From assembly GCA_035625725.1 (NCBI GenBank), contig DASPPB010000026.1:62001-126000 (forward strand): DNA of 64,000 bases, written 5' to 3'. The position numbers and the translations under genes were made by a program. A model generated the notes under the pieces. That model had not been told where the DNA came from. It searched no databases and saw only the letters and a list, made by a program, of their open reading frames with translations. This DNA is from GJ-E10 sp035625725. Its GTDB lineage: Bacteria > Pseudomonadota > Gammaproteobacteria > Burkholderiales > Burkholderiaceae_F. Each line of letters opens with the position of its first letter. Position 1 is the first letter of the stretch. Positions 7,824 through 16,377 of this stretch are shown here, in pieces.

Positions 7824-9734
7824 GTGCGGGTCATGCTTGTGGGGATCGCCAGGCGTCTGGGGAGCGGGGCTGCGGCCGCGCTGACGGCGGTCGTGGCAAT
7901 CGCGAGTGGCGCTGTTTGCTCGGTCGCTATAGCGGCCGATCCTGCGCACGTCGTCAAGGACCCGTACTACGGCGACGCGCTGTTTTACTTCTATCAGCAG
8001 CGCTACTTCACTGCGCTCACGGACCTCATGGTCTCCCAGTACTTCGGGAGAGTGGCGCACCACGCCGATGAGGCCGAGGTATTGCGCGGGGGGCTGTATC
8101 TCACCTACGGACTTCATCGAGAAGCGGCCGAAATCTTCGCGCAGATCATTGACAAGGGCGCGCCCCCGGCGGTCCGCGATCGGGCTTGGTACTACCTGGC
8201 CAAGATCCGCTATCAGAGGGGATTCCTGGAGCAGGCGCAAGAAGCGCTGGGTCGCATCAAAGGTCGATTGCCGGGGGACCTTGAGGAGGACCGGCGGCTG
8301 CTGGAAGCAAACGTGTTGATGGCTCGCGGCGACTTTGCCGCCGCCGCCCAGAGTCTCAAGCCGCTTGCGGGCGAAGGCAAGGCCGCGATCTACGCGCGCT
8401 ACAACCTGGGCGTGGCGATGATCAAGAACGGTCAGCCGGTCGAGGGCAGCCAGATCCTCGATGCGATCGGTGTCGGGCCCGCGACGAGCGAGGAATTTCG
8501 CAGTCTGCGCGACAAGGCCAACGTCGCTTTGGGATTCGCTGCGCTGCAAGACAAAAATCCCGAACAGGCCCGGACATACCTTGAGCGAGTGCGGCTTTCG
8601 GGGATGCTGGCGGATAAGGCGTTGCTGGGATTTGGCTGGGCGGCCGATGAACTGGGCCGCCCCAGCGATGCATTGGTGCCGTGGACGGAATTGGCCGAGC
8701 GCAACGCGAGCGATCCGGCCGTTCTCGAGGCCAAGCTTGCCGTGCCGTATGCGCTAGCCCAGATGAGCGCCTATCCCCAGGCGCTCGAGAAGTACCGCGC
8801 GGCAATCGGCACCTTCGATCAAGAAAATGTCAGCCTGGACGAATCGATCGCGGCGATTCGCGACGGAAAGCTGCTCGACGGGCTGCTCGCGAGCAACCCG
8901 GGCGAGGAGATGGGCTGGTTCTGGAACATTGACCGATTGCCCGATTTGCCGCATGCCCGGCATCTGGTGGAGATGCTCGCCTTGCATGAATTTCAGGAGG
9001 CGTTCAAGAGCTACCGCGATCTGCAGTTTCTCGACAAGAATCTGCGCAACTGGCAGGACAACCTGGGAATCATCGAGGACATGCTCGCCAACCGCCGGCA
9101 GGCTTTCGCCGAGCGACTGCCACAGGTCCAGGCCGCCGAACGGCAGATCGGCATCGAGAGCCTCGAGCGGCGGCGGGACGCGCTGGCGGGCGAGCTCGCC
9201 CTTGCCGAAGAACAAGCCGACGGTCTGGCGTTTGCCGATGGCAACGAGCGGGCACTGCTGCAGCGTCTCGAGCGCGTGCGGGCGACGCTTGCGCACGAAA
9301 GTGCCGACCCGCAGGTCGAGGCCGCGCGCGAGCGCTACCGGCGTGTGGCCGGCGCCATGCAATGGCAACTGGCGCAAGAATTCCCGCCTCGACTGTGGGA
9401 CGCGAAGAAGGACCTCCGGCAGCTGGGCAGCGAACTGGAGCAGGCACGGGTGCGTGACGCGGAGCTCACGCGCGCGCAAAAGGAAGAGCCGCAGCGGTTT
9501 GAGCAGTTTGCGGCGCGCATCGCCGCGCTCCAGCAGCGCATCCGGGCCCTTGTTCCGCGCGTAGAGGCGCTCCTGCGGCTGCAGCGCGGCGCCGTACAGG
9601 AGATGGCGGTGGCCGAACTCCAGGAGCAAAAGGAGCGGCTCGCGTCCTACGGTACGCAGGCACGTTTTGCCGTGGCGCAGATCTACGATCGTGCGCGTCT
9701 TGCAAAGGAAGGCGATCATGCGCCGGAGCAGTAG
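7824..9734 (+). CDS. Exported TPR and coiled-coil protein
   Basis: A 636-residue protein; the start is GTG at 7824 or ATG at 7833, and neither has a strong ribosome site. A signal peptide ends near AIAADPA. Residues about 45-330 are helical TPR-like repeats (for example YGLHREAAEIFAQII, then RYQRGFLEQAQEALGRI), and residues about 400-620 are long charged helices rich in Glu, Arg and Gln, probably coiled coil. The gene overlaps the next TPR lipoprotein gene by 17 bases, so the two are probably co-expressed. TPR proteins of this kind scaffold periplasmic parts of Tol- or Glt-like machines. Partners and function are inferred from context. Confidence 0.65.
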   Translation: MRVMLVGIARRLGSGAAAALTAVVAIASGAVCSVAIAADPAHVVKDPYYGDALFYFYQQRYFTALTDLMVSQYFGRVAHHADEAEVLRGGLYLTYGLHREAAEIFAQIIDKGAPPAVRDRAWYYLAKIRYQRGFLEQAQEALGRIKGRLPGDLEEDRRLLEANVLMARGDFAAAAQSLKPLAGEGKAAIYARYNLGVAMIKNGQPVEGSQILDAIGVGPATSEEFRSLRDKANVALGFAALQDKNPEQARTYLERVRLSGMLADKALLGFGWAADELGRPSDALVPWTELAERNASDPAVLEAKLAVPYALAQMSAYPQALEKYRAAIGTFDQENVSLDESIAAIRDGKLLDGLLASNPGEEMGWFWNIDRLPDLPHARHLVEMLALHEFQEAFKSYRDLQFLDKNLRNWQDNLGIIEDMLANRRQAFAERLPQVQAAERQIGIESLERRRDALAGELALAEEQADGLAFADGNERALLQRLERVRATLAHESADPQVEAARERYRRVAGAMQWQLAQEFPPRLWDAKKDLRQLGSELEQARVRDAELTRAQKEEPQRFEQFAARIAALQQRIRALVPRVEALLRLQRGAVQEMAVAELQEQKERLASYGTQARFAVAQIYDRARLAKEGDHAPEQ

Positions 9735-12522
9735 CGCGGCGCTCGTGCTTGCGGGGGCGCTTTGCGGATGCGCCAGCACCCATGCGCCCGAGGCAGAGCC
9801 GACCCTCAAGACCCTGCAAAGCCGCTCCTATGCGCTGCCGCCGGATAACGGCATTGCCACAAGCGATGAAACCACGATGGCGGCCTATCGGGACTACCTC
9901 AAATCGGCGCCCAAGGATGGACAACGCTCCGAGGCCATGCGTCGACTCGGGGATCTCGAGATGGACAGCGCCGACAGTCGCGCCGCAAACGCCAGCGGTG
10001 GCGCGGCGGGAGGGGCGCCGAACTATCAGCGTGCCGTTGAGATGTATCGGCAATTTCTTGCCGCGTATCCCCAAGATCCGAACAATGATCGCGTGCTCTA
10101 CCAACTGGCCCGTGCCTACGAGCTCGGCGGGGACTTCGACGCGGCGCTTCGGGTATTAGGCCAGCTCGTGCAGCAATACCCGAAGACGAAGTATCTGGAT
10201 GAAGCGAACTTCCGGCGCGGTGAGCTGCTCTTTACCACCCGCGATTACGCGGCTGCCGAGAAGGCCTACGCCACCGTGCTGCACAGCGCGTCGGGCACGC
10301 CGTACTACGAACGCTCTTTGTACATGCACGGCTGGTCGCTGTACAAACAGGGGCGCCTGGAGGAGGGGTTGCAATCGTTTTTCGGCGTTCTGGATCTCAA
10401 GCTGGCGACACAGGATTCTGAGGGCAAACTCGAGGATGTCCCGGGCCTTACGCGCGCCGATCGCGAGTTGGTCGAGGACACCTTCCGCGTCGTCAGTTTG
10501 TCTCTGGAAAACCTGCAAGGTGCTGACACGATTCCGGAGTACATGCGCTCGGCGGTGCGCCGCAAATATGAGTTTCGCGTCTATGAGCAGCTCGGCGAGC
10601 TGTACTTGAAGCAGGAACGGGTCAAGGACGCAGCCGATACTTTCAGCGCTTTCGCGCGTCGCAACCCATTGCATGCGCAGGCGCCGTTGCTTCAGGCACG
10701 CGTGATCGAAATCTACCAGCGGGGTGGTTTCGACACCATGGCACTGGAGGCCAAGAAAGAGTACGTGGAGCGCTACGGCGTGAACAGCGAGTTTCGTCGC
10801 TCCAATCCGTCGGCCTGGGATCGGACCCGCCCCCTGGTCAAGACGTATTTGAGCGAGCTCACGCGCTACTACCACGCGGCAGCGCAAAAGAGCAAGAAGA
10901 GCGAGGACTACCAAGCGGCGGTGCACTGGTACCGGGAATTTCTTGCGGCGTTCCCGTCCGACCCGCAGGCGGCGCAGGCGAATTTCCTGCTTGCCGAATT
11001 GCTGTTTGAGGACAAACGCTTTGCCGAAGCGGCCCCCGAGTACGAAAAGGCGGCTTATCAGTACCCGCCGCACGCCAAGAGTGCAGATGCGGGCTACGCC
11101 GCGCTGCTGGCATATGCGGAGCAAGAAAAGCGGGCGCAGGCAAGCGACCAAGAGCGGCTGCAACGCGCCGGCATCGAAAGTGCGCTTCGGTTCGGGTCGG
11201 CCTTTCCCACCGATCCACGGACCGGGCCGGTGCTCACGAACGCCGCCGAAAAGCTCTATTCCTTGCACCAACTCGACCGGGCGAGTTCCGTTGCCCAGCT
11301 CGTGCTCAAGCTCAAGCCGCCCGCGGCAGCCCCCCAGCAACGGATTGCGTGGACCGTCATCGCGCACACATCCTTTGAGAGCGGCAAATTCGATCAGGCC
11401 GAACACGCGTACACGCAGGTGCTCGCGCTCACGGCGCCTGGCGATCCTGCCCGTGGCGCCCTTACCGAACGCCTCGCAGCGTCGGTGTACAAGCAAGGCG
11501 AGCAGGCGCGCGCGCAGGGACGGCTGCGCGAAGCGGTGGATGATTTTGACCGGGTTGGTACCCTGGCACCGGATTCGCCGGTGCGGGCGACGGCGCAGTA
11601 CGATGCCGCGGCCGCGTTGATCAGCCTCAAGGATTGGCCAAAAGCCGCGCGCGCGCTGGAGGATTTTCGCCAGCGCTATCCCAACCATCCACTGCAAAGC
11701 GACGTGAGCGACAAGCTGGCCGTCGTGTATTCGGAGAGCGGGCAGTGGGCCGCTGCTGCCGCCGAATTCGAACGCATGGCGGCGTCGAAAAAAGACCCGC
11801 AGCTCGCGCGCGCTGCATTGTGGCAGGCGGCCGAACTCTACGAAAAGGCCGCAGCCAAACCCGCCGCCGCCAAGGTGTACGAACGCTACGTGCGGCAGTA
11901 TCCGGAGCCGCTCGAGCCAGCCGTCGAGGCGCGTTTTCGTCTGGCGCGCATTGCCAAGGAGCAAGGCGGACCGGCGCAGGCTCTGCCGTGGATGCGAGAG
12001 GTGCTGCAAGCCGACCAGTCGGGTGGTTCCGCACGAACGGATCGAACGCGCTATCTGGGTGCGACCGCGGCGCTGGCCCTGGCCGAGCCCGTGGAAGAGG
12101 ACTACAAGAAAGTTCAGCTGGTCGAGCCGCTGAAAAAGCAGCTCAAGCTCAAAAAGGCCAAGATGGAAGAAGCCTTAAAAGCCTACGCGGTTGCCGCCGA
12201 CTACGGCGTGGCCGACGTTGCCACTGCGGCAACCTTCCATACCGCCCAGCTATATCAGGATTTTGGCAAATCGCTGCTCGCTTCGCAGCGCCCCAAGGGA
12301 CTGTCAAAAGACGAAATCGAGCAATACAACGTCATGTTGGAGGAGCAAGCCTTTCCCTTTGAGGAAAAAGCCATCGAATTGCACGAAGTCAATGCGCGTC
12401 GCACCACCAAGGGCATATACGACCAGTGGGTCAAGGGGAGCTTCGGGGCTCTGGCCCAGCTGCGCCCGGTGCGCTACGGCAAGAGTGAACGCAGCGAGGT
12501 GAGCATCGATGCGATTCGCTGA
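9718..12522 (+). CDS. Large TPR lipoprotein
   Basis: A 934-residue protein. The start at 9718 is supported by an AAGGAAGG ribosome site and a lipoprotein signal (lipobox LCGC, Cys about residue 18); the frame is open further upstream only as an overlap. Almost the whole mature protein is a chain of TPR or YbgF/BamD-like helical repeats (FLAAYPQDPNNDRVLYQLAR, FLAAFPSDPQAAQANFLLAE, FRQRYPNHPLQSDVSDKLA), well over ten units. It should be anchored in the outer membrane, facing the periplasm. Long TPR lipoproteins of this design accompany ExbBD-type motors in deltaproteobacterial motility clusters. A scaffold linking the motor to the barrels is the simplest reading, but unproven. Confidence 0.68.
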   Translation: MRRSSSAALVLAGALCGCASTHAPEAEPTLKTLQSRSYALPPDNGIATSDETTMAAYRDYLKSAPKDGQRSEAMRRLGDLEMDSADSRAANASGGAAGGAPNYQRAVEMYRQFLAAYPQDPNNDRVLYQLARAYELGGDFDAALRVLGQLVQQYPKTKYLDEANFRRGELLFTTRDYAAAEKAYATVLHSASGTPYYERSLYMHGWSLYKQGRLEEGLQSFFGVLDLKLATQDSEGKLEDVPGLTRADRELVEDTFRVVSLSLENLQGADTIPEYMRSAVRRKYEFRVYEQLGELYLKQERVKDAADTFSAFARRNPLHAQAPLLQARVIEIYQRGGFDTMALEAKKEYVERYGVNSEFRRSNPSAWDRTRPLVKTYLSELTRYYHAAAQKSKKSEDYQAAVHWYREFLAAFPSDPQAAQANFLLAELLFEDKRFAEAAPEYEKAAYQYPPHAKSADAGYAALLAYAEQEKRAQASDQERLQRAGIESALRFGSAFPTDPRTGPVLTNAAEKLYSLHQLDRASSVAQLVLKLKPPAAAPQQRIAWTVIAHTSFESGKFDQAEHAYTQVLALTAPGDPARGALTERLAASVYKQGEQARAQGRLREAVDDFDRVGTLAPDSPVRATAQYDAAAALISLKDWPKAARALEDFRQRYPNHPLQSDVSDKLAVVYSESGQWAAAAAEFERMAASKKDPQLARAALWQAAELYEKAAAKPAAAKVYERYVRQYPEPLEPAVEARFRLARIAKEQGGPAQALPWMREVLQADQSGGSARTDRTRYLGATAALALAEPVEEDYKKVQLVEPLKKQLKLKKAKMEEALKAYAVAADYGVADVATAATFHTAQLYQDFGKSLLASQRPKGLSKDEIEQYNVMLEEQAFPFEEKAIELHEVNARRTTKGIYDQWVKGSFGALAQLRPVRYGKSERSEVSIDAIR

Positions 12523-13246
12523 ATTGCTGCGCCAATATGGCCTAATTGCGATGCTTTGCGTGGCCCTTTCGGCCTGCGCCGGTCTGTCGCCTTCGACCAA
12601 GAACGCGACGCAGACGCCGGAACGGGCGTCCGGCGCGCACTCGACGGACAAATCCGCGCAGCCGGGCCCATCGACGGGGCCCGCGCCGGCTTCGGGGGGT
12701 GCGGCTGCGGGCGCGGCGCCCGCGGCGGAGAGCGCACCGAGTTTGAGCCCCGATGTGCTGCGAGCATATGAGGCGTCGCTGCGCGCGCTGCAGCAGGGGC
12801 GCACCGCTGAAGCGGAGCGCGGATTCTTGGCTTTGACCCGATCCAATCCGGAGTTGGGCGGCCCGCACGCCAACCTGGGGATGATTTACCGGCGTGCCGA
12901 CAAAACGCCACAGGCTGTCTCCGAGCTCGAGTTTGCGGTCCGGGACAGCCCGCTGCAGCCGGTGTACTGGAACCAGCTGGGCATCGCCTATCGGCAGCAA
13001 GGCCAGTTCGGCAAGGCCCGGCAGGCCTACGAACGGGCGATCGCCTTGGATCCGAACTACGCCAGCGCAAATCTGAATTTGGGGATTCTTTTTGACCTTT
13101 ATCTCTGGGACAGCCAGCGCGCGCTGGAGCTATACGATCGGTATTTGACCTTGTCGGGCGGTGACGAAAAGGTCAGCAAATGGGTCGCGGATCTCAAGAA
13201 TCGCGCTCGGGAACGTACCGCGGTGGCGCGCAAGGAGCAGGAATGA
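12509..13246 (+). CDS. TPR lipoprotein
   Basis: A 245-residue protein overlapping the large TPR gene by 14 bases. The signal ends in the lipobox LSAC (Cys about residue 23), followed by an Ala/Pro/Thr-rich linker to about residue 80. The C-terminal part has about three tidy TPR units (ARQAYERAIALDPNYASANLNLGILF), so it resembles PilW/PilF-like or Glt-type TPR lipoproteins. It overlaps the next small gene through ATGA. It is probably an outer-membrane assembly or scaffold factor for the same complex. Confidence 0.68.
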   Translation: MRFAELLRQYGLIAMLCVALSACAGLSPSTKNATQTPERASGAHSTDKSAQPGPSTGPAPASGGAAAGAAPAAESAPSLSPDVLRAYEASLRALQQGRTAEAERGFLALTRSNPELGGPHANLGMIYRRADKTPQAVSELEFAVRDSPLQPVYWNQLGIAYRQQGQFGKARQAYERAIALDPNYASANLNLGILFDLYLWDSQRALELYDRYLTLSGGDEKVSKWVADLKNRARERTAVARKEQE

Positions 13247-13542
13247 GGCAGCGTGTCTGGACAGGCTTGCTTTGCTTTGGTGTGCTGGCCGGCACCGCGA
13301 TCGCGGACGATCGGGCGGATCTGGATCAGACCAAGATCATCGGCAACCGCGAGTTGCCCAAGGTGCTGTACATCGTGCCCTGGAAAAAGCCGATGCCCGG
13401 CGAACTGGCGGGCCGGCCGATGAAAAGCGTGCTCGATGAGGCCCTGGCGCCGATCGATCGCGACGTATTTCGCCGACAGGTGCGCTACGACGCGCAGGTC
13501 CAGGCGGCCACGGTCGTCGAGCAGCCGGAGCGCAAGAAGTAA
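13243..13542 (+). CDS. Short exported protein of unknown family
   Basis: A 99-residue protein beginning at the ATG that overlaps the previous stop, with AGGAGCAGGA as ribosome site. The first 21 residues are a signal peptide ending AIADD. The mature part (ADLDQTKIIGNRELPKVLYI, then VPWKKPMPGELAGRP) has no recognised motif. Its middle pattern, in which an Asn-Arg-Glu-Leu-Pro-Lys stretch leads to VPWK, may be what a family search would find. It sits directly before the channel genes, so it is probably a periplasmic accessory of the motor. Confidence 0.6.
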   Translation: MRQRVWTGLLCFGVLAGTAIADDRADLDQTKIIGNRELPKVLYIVPWKKPMPGELAGRPMKSVLDEALAPIDRDVFRRQVRYDAQVQAATVVEQPERKK

Positions 13543-13599
13543 AGAAGGGGTTCTTGCCCAGCAGGTTTTGTTGTCGATTTCGTGATTGGAGATTATTCG

Positions 13600-14271
13600 A
13601 TGGATGCCTTAGGAACGATAGTCAAGTTCTTCCAGGATTGCGGTCTTTTCATCTATCCCAGCCTTCTTATTCTGGCACTGGGGTTATCGATCGCGATCGA
13701 GCGGTTCGTTGTTCTGCACCGGGCCCGCAACGAAAACCGCAGGGCGTGGGACCGGATCCTGCCGATGCTGCAAGGCGGAAAGCTGCAGCAGGTGTTCGGC
13801 GCCACTTCCAAAACCGACGTTGCGATTGGGATGATCGTGCACAACGGCCTGAGCCGCCTGCAGAGCTCGCGTCGGCGCGAGGACATCGATGCGGCGATGG
13901 AGGAGGGAATGATGGAGATCGTGCCGCGGCTGGAGAAGCGCACGCACTACATCGCTACCTTCGCCAACGTGATCACCCTCGTCGGCCTGCTCGGTACGAT
14001 CAGCGGTCTCATCCACGCGTTTACGGCCGTGGCGGAGGTCAATCCGGCGGAAAAGGCCGAGTTGTTGTCGGCGAGCATCTCGGTGGCGATGAACAACACC
14101 TTCTTCGCCCTCATGGTGGCCATTCCCTTTTTGCTGATTCATGCATTTTTGACGGCCCGCACGACGGAAATCGTTGACAGTCTCGAGGCCGCCAAGATCA
14201 GCTTTCTGAACCTGGTGCAAAAAACGGGCAACGAGGGCAAGCTGGCAGCCGAAACGCGGGAGCCGTACTGA
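13600..14271 (+). CDS. ExbB/TolQ/MotA-family proton-channel protein
   Basis: A 223-residue inner-membrane protein. The ATG at 13600 is preferred over the GTG at 13582 because a TGGAGA sequence lies eight bases before it. There is a first membrane helix at about residues 13-32 (GLFIYPSLLILALGLSIAIE), a cytoplasmic loop, then two helices: TLVGLLGTISGLIHAF, and NNTFFALMVAIPFLLIHAF with the family Thr. The long loop and the GLLGT motif are typical of ExbB/TolQ. It should form the stator pore with the two ExbD-type proteins encoded next and use proton-motive force to drive the TonB-like protein at the end of the cluster. Confidence 0.88.
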   Translation: MDALGTIVKFFQDCGLFIYPSLLILALGLSIAIERFVVLHRARNENRRAWDRILPMLQGGKLQQVFGATSKTDVAIGMIVHNGLSRLQSSRRREDIDAAMEEGMMEIVPRLEKRTHYIATFANVITLVGLLGTISGLIHAFTAVAEVNPAEKAELLSASISVAMNNTFFALMVAIPFLLIHAFLTARTTEIVDSLEAAKISFLNLVQKTGNEGKLAAETREPY

Positions 14272-14273
14272 TC

Positions 14274-14774
14274 ATGCGCGTCCGACGCCTGCACAAAAAG
14301 CCGGCGCATCTGGAGATCACCGCGTTTCTGAATTTGATCGTGGTGCTGGTGCCGTTTTTGCTTTCCACGGCGGTGTTCTCGCGCCTCGCGGTACTCGAAC
14401 TCACGCTGCCCGCGCAGTCCTCGGGCGTGGAACAGCTCAAGGGCGACTTGCAACTGGAGGTGGTGATCCGCCCCGACGGCCTCGAGGTCGGCGATCGGAT
14501 CGGCGGCCTGATCCAGCGAATCGCCAATACCCCGACCGGACATGACTACAAGTCCCTGTCCTTGCTGATGGAGCAAATCAAGGTCCGCTTTCCCGACAAG
14601 ACCGACGTAACGGTGCTGGCGGAGCCCAACACGCCCTACGACGTTCTCGTCCAGGTGATGGACGCCGTGCGCGTGGGCAACACGGTTCAAGGGTCGAAGG
14701 TCGTGCACGCGGAACTGTTCCCGGATATCTCGGTAGGGGATGCGCCGGTTCGCGAACACCAGGGTAAATCATGA
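14274..14774 (+). CDS. ExbD/TolR-family protein with Asn in place of the channel Asp
   Basis: A 166-residue protein with a short cytoplasmic N-terminus, one membrane helix (about residues 15-36, ITAFLNLIVVLVPFLLSTAV) and a periplasmic C-terminal domain. When aligned on the shared FLLS sequence with the second ExbD encoded directly downstream, Asn20 occupies the position of that protein's Asp29, which is the proton-carrying residue of the family. This copy is therefore likely a structural partner, not a proton carrier. It starts two bases after the ExbB stop and overlaps the second ExbD gene by four bases. Confidence 0.85.
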   Translation: MRVRRLHKKPAHLEITAFLNLIVVLVPFLLSTAVFSRLAVLELTLPAQSSGVEQLKGDLQLEVVIRPDGLEVGDRIGGLIQRIANTPTGHDYKSLSLLMEQIKVRFPDKTDVTVLAEPNTPYDVLVQVMDAVRVGNTVQGSKVVHAELFPDISVGDAPVREHQGKS

Positions 14775-15265
14775 AACATACGCCGTTGGAGCGGCGCGCC
14801 ATGCGAAAGGCGCGCAATCAATCGTTGGTGGACATGAATCTCGTGTCCCTCATCGACATCTTCACGATTCTGATTTTCTTTCTGCTCTCCAATACGGCCG
14901 AAGTTCAGGTGCTGCCCAGCAGCAAGGCGGTGAAGCTGCCCGAGTCAGTCGCCGACAAGAGCCCGAAAGAGACTGTCACCGTCGTTGTCAACAGTGAGGA
15001 CATTTTGGTGCAAGGGCACAAGGTGGCGTCGGTTGCCGAAGCGATGGCAACCGAGGAGGACATGATCGCGCCGTTGAAGGCGGAGCTCGACATCCAAGCC
15101 GGTCACGAAATGATCCGACGCGAAAATGCGCCACAGAACAAGCCGATCACCATCATGGGTGACAAGAACATCCCGTACCGGCTGTTGCGCAAGGTTATGT
15201 ACACGTGTGCGCGAGCGAACTTCAGCGAGGTCTCGTTCGCGGTTCAACGGAAGAATGGGGCGTAA
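14771..15265 (+). CDS. ExbD/TolR-family protein with intact channel Asp
   Basis: A 164-residue protein with the usual layout: basic N-terminus, one membrane helix (LVSLIDIFTILIFFLLSNTA) with Asp29 in the proton-translocating position, and a periplasmic domain ending with the MYTCARANFSEVSFAVQ segment found in ExbD/TolR proteins. It is presumably the active stator partner of the ExbB-like protein. Two ExbD-type genes after one ExbB-type gene is the arrangement of the Myxococcus AglR-AglQ-AglS motor. The stop codon shares one base with the next start. Confidence 0.88.
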   Translation: MKHTPLERRAMRKARNQSLVDMNLVSLIDIFTILIFFLLSNTAEVQVLPSSKAVKLPESVADKSPKETVTVVVNSEDILVQGHKVASVAEAMATEEDMIAPLKAELDIQAGHEMIRRENAPQNKPITIMGDKNIPYRLLRKVMYTCARANFSEVSFAVQRKNGA

Positions 15266-16305
15266 TGGCTGCGACTCTGGTCTCTTATCATTCCGCCGTG
15301 CTGCCTTGGGCCGGGTCGCCGGAGGACGAGGCGCGGTTTCGGCGCATTTTGCGCAACGTGCTGCTGGCATGCCTTTTGTTGGGCCTGATCATGCCCTGGT
15401 TGCCACGTCCGAGCATTGATCGGGAACACCCCGAGGAATTTCCGCAACGCTTCGCCAAGTTATTGCTCGAGCGTACGCCGCTTCCGCCGCCCGTTCCCGT
15501 CAAGCCGCCGCCGGCACTCGAAGCGCAGAGCAAACCGCAGCCCCAGGTTGCCAGCAAGCCGGAACCGAAAAAAGTCCCGGTACCGGAGGCGAGAAATCCC
15601 ATTCCGGACAAATCTCCAGGAGAAAAGCTCGAGGCTGCGCGCAAAAAGGCCGCTGGCGTCGGACTGCTCGCAATGCGCGATGACCTCGCCGACCTGCGCG
15701 GCGCACCGGTTGCCGTGCAGTTAAACAAGGACATCAAGCAGGGCCCCGGGGTCGGATCCGGCGTGGGCCCGGGGGTTGGTGCAGGACTCGGACAGGGCAT
15801 CCCCGTGCGCAACCTCATTACATCGAATGCGACGCGCGGAAGCGGAGGAATCAATACTGCGGGCTACAGCCGCGACACGGGGGGTGGAGGCCTTGCCGGA
15901 CGCGCGACGACCCTTGTCGAAGGGGTCGCGGGCGGCGGAGGTGGCGGCGGGCCCGGAGGTGGCGGCGGAACGGGCAGTCGCGGGGGAACGTTGCAGCGTG
16001 GTGGCGACGGCAAGGCTTCGCGCTCGATCGAGGAGATTAAGCTCGTGTTCGAGCGCAACAAGGGAGCCATCTACGCGATATATAACCGCGCGCTTCGGGA
16101 CGACCCGACACTGGAGGGCAAAGTCGTACTGGAGCTAAAGATCGCACCCTCGGGGGAAGTCATCGAGTGCCGAATCGCTTCGAGCGAGCTTCGCTCGCCG
16201 GAACTCGAGCGCAAGTTGCTCGCCCGCATCAAACAGTTTGACTTCGGTGCCAAGGACGTCGCCACGATGACGATCAATTGGCCCGTGGACTTTCTGCCTT
16301 CCTGA
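15265..16305 (+). CDS. TonB-like protein with AgmX/PglI-type C-terminal domain
   Basis: A 346-residue protein beginning at the TAATG junction with the second ExbD gene. A membrane helix at about residues 29-48 anchors it in the inner membrane, as in TonB. Then comes a Pro/Lys-rich spacer (about 65-130), a Gly-rich stretch (about 155-250, including a run of seven Gly) and a C-terminal domain of about 95 residues. The latter begins SRSIEEIKLVFERNKGAIYA and contains EGKVVLELKIAPSGEV, the TonB/AgmX-PglI pattern. It is the likely force-transmitting rod driven by the ExbB/ExbD motor. It lacks the N-terminal cytoplasmic zinc-ribbon region of Myxococcus AgmX/GltJ. Confidence 0.78.
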   Translation: MAATLVSYHSAVLPWAGSPEDEARFRRILRNVLLACLLLGLIMPWLPRPSIDREHPEEFPQRFAKLLLERTPLPPPVPVKPPPALEAQSKPQPQVASKPEPKKVPVPEARNPIPDKSPGEKLEAARKKAAGVGLLAMRDDLADLRGAPVAVQLNKDIKQGPGVGSGVGPGVGAGLGQGIPVRNLITSNATRGSGGINTAGYSRDTGGGGLAGRATTLVEGVAGGGGGGGPGGGGGTGSRGGTLQRGGDGKASRSIEEIKLVFERNKGAIYAIYNRALRDDPTLEGKVVLELKIAPSGEVIECRIASSELRSPELERKLLARIKQFDFGAKDVATMTINWPVDFLPS

Positions 16306-16377
16306 TTCCACGTCTCCGGCTGCCGTCGGGGATGTGCGACGATACGCGTTGGGCCGCATGGCAGCTGACGCGACGAG

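Noticed and set aside
10156..12009. 617-codon minus-strand frame opposite the large TPR gene
   Set aside because: It is a shadow of the TPR repeats in the opposite strand; its translation is Arg/Leu-rich and has no signal or motif.
13542..13555. AAGAA-GGGG-TTCTT hairpin between the short exported gene and the ExbB-like gene
   Set aside because: The stem is only five weak pairs with no T-run after it; it would not stop transcription and the genes look co-transcribed.
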